From: Zelonia costaricensis
Lineage: Eukaryota; Euglenozoa; Kinetoplastea; Trypanosomatida; Trypanosomatidae
DNA: 30,996 nucleotides
Direction: 5' to 3'
Assembly (NCBI GenBank): GCA_030849075.1
Contig: JASAOO010003233.1
Coordinates: 1 to 30,996, forward strand
Part shown: positions 27,747 to 30,996 of the stretch, in pieces
Layout: each line of letters opens with the position of its first letter
Position numbering within the stretch: the stretch's first letter is position 1
Translations under genes and position numbers: made by a program
The notes under the pieces: model-generated
Database searches by the model: none
The model's input: the letters and a program-made list of their open reading frames with translations, nothing else
Told to the model about the DNA's origin: nothing

Positions 27747-28395
27747 TTGTGGGACGAGGTGGGGGGAGTAACACACATGCACACACACACACACACGCGA
27801 GTACAAACTGCCAGAGACTACGACTGGGAGGGGAGGTGGGAGGGAGGAGAAACGACGGGGGAAGTGATGCGGCGTCGCGGAGGGGGGGAGGGGGGAGGGG
27901 GGCTGCGTAGGCAACGTGGTGCACAGACACACATGGGGAATAGAGTGACACGAGGGAGGAAGAGGGGTACAGGTGGGGGAGAGGGAAGAGGGGAGACGAG
28001 ATACCGCGGATGGACGGGAAGGGGGTGCGAGATGACCACACGCACACACACATGCACACTTGCACATAGACACGTGTGCGTGCCTTCCTGTAGGGGGCCC
28101 GCGTCGAGGGAGAGACAGAAGATGGCTGCATGCGGAAGAGGAGGACCGGCACTTGTGTCGACGATGGGGTGGACCACGACGAGGAGAAGTGGGCGTGCAT
28201 CGCGCATGTGTGTGTTCACCACTCGCCTCCCCTCAAGCAAGCGAGGAACAGAGTCAGGAGAACGAAACTGTAGTGACGATGTTGAGGGTGCATACACGTC
28301 TGCGCGTGTGTGTGTGTGTCTATGTGTTGTGCGCGTCGCGGTGCTTCTCGAAAACAACGCGATCCTTCAGTGCCTGCAAAGTGCGCTCATCGGCT

Positions 28396-28396
<1 letters not shown>

Positions 28397-28455
<59 letters not shown>

Positions 28456-28460
28456 CACAC
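28397..28460. repeat. Long CA dinucleotide microsatellite
   Basis: About 26 pure CA units, then one CG-type interruption and five more units. This is the longest microsatellite in the window. Confidence 0.9.
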
Positions 28461-29084
28461 CGAGAGAGGGAAAAGAGAAGAGGACCCAACGAGAAAAGGG
28501 AAGGGAGAGTCAAGGCACAACAGGGGAGGCCGTCTGCGCTCCAGCGGAGAAGGGGGGGGGGGGAGACGAACACCGCAGCGGCAAAAAAGAAAAGGAGGGA
28601 GAGAAGAAAACCAGCCAGGTGCAAAAAAGCCCAGCGAGGCTCGACAGCCGCCGCTGTCGTACGTGCGCGTGCACGCACATGGCCGCGAGAAGAGAACGAG
28701 AAGATACGACGCCGAAGAAGCGTAAGGAAGGAGCGGGAAGAAGAAGAGGCGACGGAGGGAGGGGGGAGGGGGGGGGGCGAGCGTCGGATGGGAAGCTTGA
28801 ACTCACGCACGCACAGCAATCCCGGGGCGGAGCGACACGGACACCAGCAGGACGGAAAGGTGGAGGGAGAAAACAGCTCTACAGGAGGTGGGGGAGGCGC
28901 CGTGAAGAGAGAGGGGGAGGGAGGAGTAGTGCACACGCAGGTAGGTGGGGAGAGAGAAGGTGATAGAAGAGGAGCACAAGGAGAAAAAAAAGAACCACGT
29001 TACGCAGAAACAGAAACAGTCGACTTCAACGCGCCGCGCAACCTGTCGCACCCTGCACAAACGAGAGCCATGCGACGTGCACGG

Positions 29085-29102
29085 AAATAAAAACTTTTAT
29101 TT
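29085..29102. repeat. AT-rich perfect inverted repeat
   Basis: Arms AAATAAAA and TTTTATTT are separated by two bases and followed by a T-rich stretch on the plus strand. It is conspicuous in a GC-rich region. Confidence 0.7.
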
Positions 29103-30495
29103 TTGCTTTTCCTTTGCCCCCTCTGTCGTGGCTTTGTGTGTGCTTCGCTGGGACTGCCTTGTTTGGGCGTGTGTTGCCTTCTCCGATGCGCCTCACACGG
29201 CAAGCTCCTTCTGCGCAGATGCCACGTCTTGACAGCAAGACGCGGGAGACGAGGGCGTGAGTGGAACGGGAGGTGGGGAGAAGACAGAGGAGCCGACGTG
29301 GAGGGAGGTCGGCAGTGGTGCCGCGCGGTCCCCCTCCCCCTCTTCCTCTCCAACGCAGGCACCACCAGAAAAAAGGCGCGAAATATCGGCCTCGGAGAGG
29401 AAAACAAAACACAAACAAAACACGGAACGGAGAAAAGCGTGTGAAATCACAAACAAACACAACACTGACGCCCAGCGAGCTGCTGCCATCGTGCGAGCGA
29501 GGAAGGTAGGGGGGGGGGCAGTGGAAAGACGGAGAAGGCGGCTCGCTGCTTTACGTGAATGGGATTGCATGAACCACGTCAATCCTATTCCCATCCCCTC
29601 TCGAGACACACACACACACACAAACACACAAAGGCAAACGCATCGTCTTTCCACTTCCCGCATCGTCCCTTCTACTGTTGTTTGGTGCCATCGGAACTTG
29701 CTTGAGAAGAGGGGTGAGGCAGTCGTAGCCGTGCGTTGGGGTGAGGTGGAAAGAGGTGGAAGGAGGTGAGGGGATTGGGTGGGGGGGGGGTCATCGACCG
29801 GTGTCCGTCTGTACGGGGCGTGGCTTTGCGTGGGAAAGGTCCCTGATATCGTCACATTAACAAGTTCTGCAAGAAGAGGGGTGCCAGGTAGCGGCAAACG
29901 CTTCTTCTCCGTCTCACTCTGCGGGCGTGCGTGTGTTGGGAGGGAGGGGGGTCTGTTGACGTACGACGGAGTAACGACAGAGTTGGTTGGCGTCGGGGCC
30001 GCCGGTGAAGGCACCGCATCAACACCCCCCACACACACACACACGCACGCACAGACGCACAGTACGCACTGCCCTCTCTCCCTTATTACCGATCCCGAGG
30101 TGGCCATGGGGAGCACAACGGACAATGACAACGTCAAGACAATAACCATCTCCCTCCCTCCCCCAAAAAAAAGAACGAAGGAAGAGCGCACACACCGGAA
30201 CTCCGAAACGAACACGACACGGCGGCAGCGAAGCTTCACGCGACTCGGGCACCGCCACCGCCACGCGGAGGCCCACCGACGACGGCTAAACGAGACTTGG
30301 TGAGAGAGGGTGGGGGGGATGGGCGATTGGGGAGGGGGAGGTTGCGGAGAAGGTTGGGCAAGAGACGCGGCACAACGGGGCGGTGCCGCTTTTCCAGTTT
30401 GAAGCGCTGACGCAAATCCAGAAGAAAAGAGAAAAAAAGAAAATTGAGTCAACCCCTCTCACAAGTGCGTGTCGAGGACCCCGCATCATCGCAAG

Positions 30496-30498
<3 letters not shown>

Positions 30499-30526
<28 letters not shown>
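30499..30526. repeat. CA dinucleotide microsatellite
   Basis: About 14 CA units lie in the purine-rich right end of the window. Confidence 0.85.
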
Positions 30527-30530
<4 letters not shown>

Positions 30531-30996
30531 TGCAGACACACACAATGAAGCATGAACGTCGCAGCCACGACGCGAACGACAATGGACGTAGGAAAGGCAA
30601 AGCCAAGAAACGCAGAAACAGAGAGAGAGAGAGGTGTGCGTCGTTCGTCTTCACGTCTCGCTGGGGCAGAAGAGGGAGGAGGAGGAGGAGGGAGAAGAAG
30701 GGAGAGTGGCAAGGTACACTCATGCACGCAGAGGGACACACACACACCCACCCATATATCGAGTAATACGAAAGATGATGAAGCGAAAAGAAAACAACAA
30801 CAGAGAAGATGGCGTAAATGGACGAAGGGTAAAAAAAAACGGGCGAGAGCGAGTTGTAAACAAAAAAAACCAAAGACGACAAACACGACAGAGCGAGACA
30901 GCGGGCGAGGAAGAACAGAGCGGAGGGATGGAGGGCTTTTGGAGCACGATTGAGGGGGGGGGAGAGGGGACATCAGGAAGGGGGGGGGTAGGGGAT

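Larger units (their letters stand above)
26568..30996. other. 4.4 kb gene-free block at the right edge
   Basis: No accepted gene is present; all open frames are microsatellite-driven or Arg/Pro/Ser low complexity. The left end holds the 5' UTR and predicted acceptor of the RhoGAP-like gene. Plus-strand pyrimidine-rich sequence occurs at 27478-27580. From about 27820 to 28980 and from 30300 to 30996 the plus strand is strongly purine-rich, so the minus strand carries many pyrimidine tracts. CA/GT runs lie at 27379-27416, 27718-27746, 28397-28460 and 30499-30526. An AT-rich inverted repeat lies at 29085-29102. It may be a long 3' UTR plus spacer of a minus-strand gene beyond the window, or a strand-switch region; the sequence does not decide. 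Confidence 0.5.

Noticed and set aside
28286..30996. Several 100-200-codon open frames on both strands at the right edge
   Set aside because: Translations are dominated by Val-Cys, Thr-His, Arg-Glu or Ser-Pro low complexity from microsatellites and purine tracts, with no domain or membrane pattern that survives this.
1..30996. CRISPR array, insertion sequence, bacterial operon or riboswitch
   Set aside because: There are no spaced direct repeats, transposase or prokaryotic signals, and the genes and processing signals are trypanosomatid-like.

Overview
The window looks like nuclear DNA of a trypanosomatid, most likely Leishmania or a close relative. It is GC-rich and intronless. Every convincing protein gene lies on the minus strand. 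The genes are separated by long spacers full of CA/GT microsatellites, G/C homopolymers and polypurine/polypyrimidine tracts, and each gene start is preceded on its own strand by a pyrimidine tract plus AG that looks like a spliced-leader (SL) trans-splicing acceptor. This is the usual layout of a polycistronic transcription unit, read here from high to low coordinates. The species assignment is inference; no sequence search was run.

In transcription order (right to left): (1) a 4.4 kb gene-free block, 26568-30996, dominated by simple repeats; (2) a 1224-residue protein with a divergent RhoGAP-like N-terminal region, a long serine-rich low-complexity middle and a C-terminal coiled coil (22893-26567); (3) a ~1238-residue unknown protein with a structured centre flanked by low complexity (18531-22247); (4) a second gene-free block of 4.05 kb; (5) a polytopic SLC9B/NHA-like cation:proton antiporter with a ~440-residue soluble N-terminal extension (11675-14476); (6) a Bud32/PRPK kinase of the KEOPS complex (9133-9987); (7) a large leucine-rich-repeat plus coiled-coil protein (3553-7983); (8) mitochondrial ribosomal protein uL23m (2332-3090); (9) a four-TM protein of unknown function (566-1642).

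The genes do not form a functional operon. Neighbours in trypanosomatid units are usually unrelated, and here a tRNA-modification kinase, a mitoribosomal protein, an antiporter and likely cytoskeletal or scaffold proteins sit side by side. What they share is processing: each has its own predicted SL acceptor. These acceptors support the chosen starts: for five genes the chosen ATG is the first ATG downstream of the predicted acceptor, for the 18531-22247 gene the acceptor favours an internal ATG, and for the 22893-26567 gene the first ATG would instead open an upstream ORF.

I found no tRNA, rRNA, CRISPR, insertion sequence or complete retroelement. The points most worth a second look are the uORF whose stop overlaps an internal start of the RhoGAP-like gene, the altered acidic pair in the antiporter, the RhoGAP-like domain without a visible arginine finger, the 119-bp tandem repeat with an ambiguous base at its junction, and the long non-coding blocks carrying possible opposite-strand splice signals.
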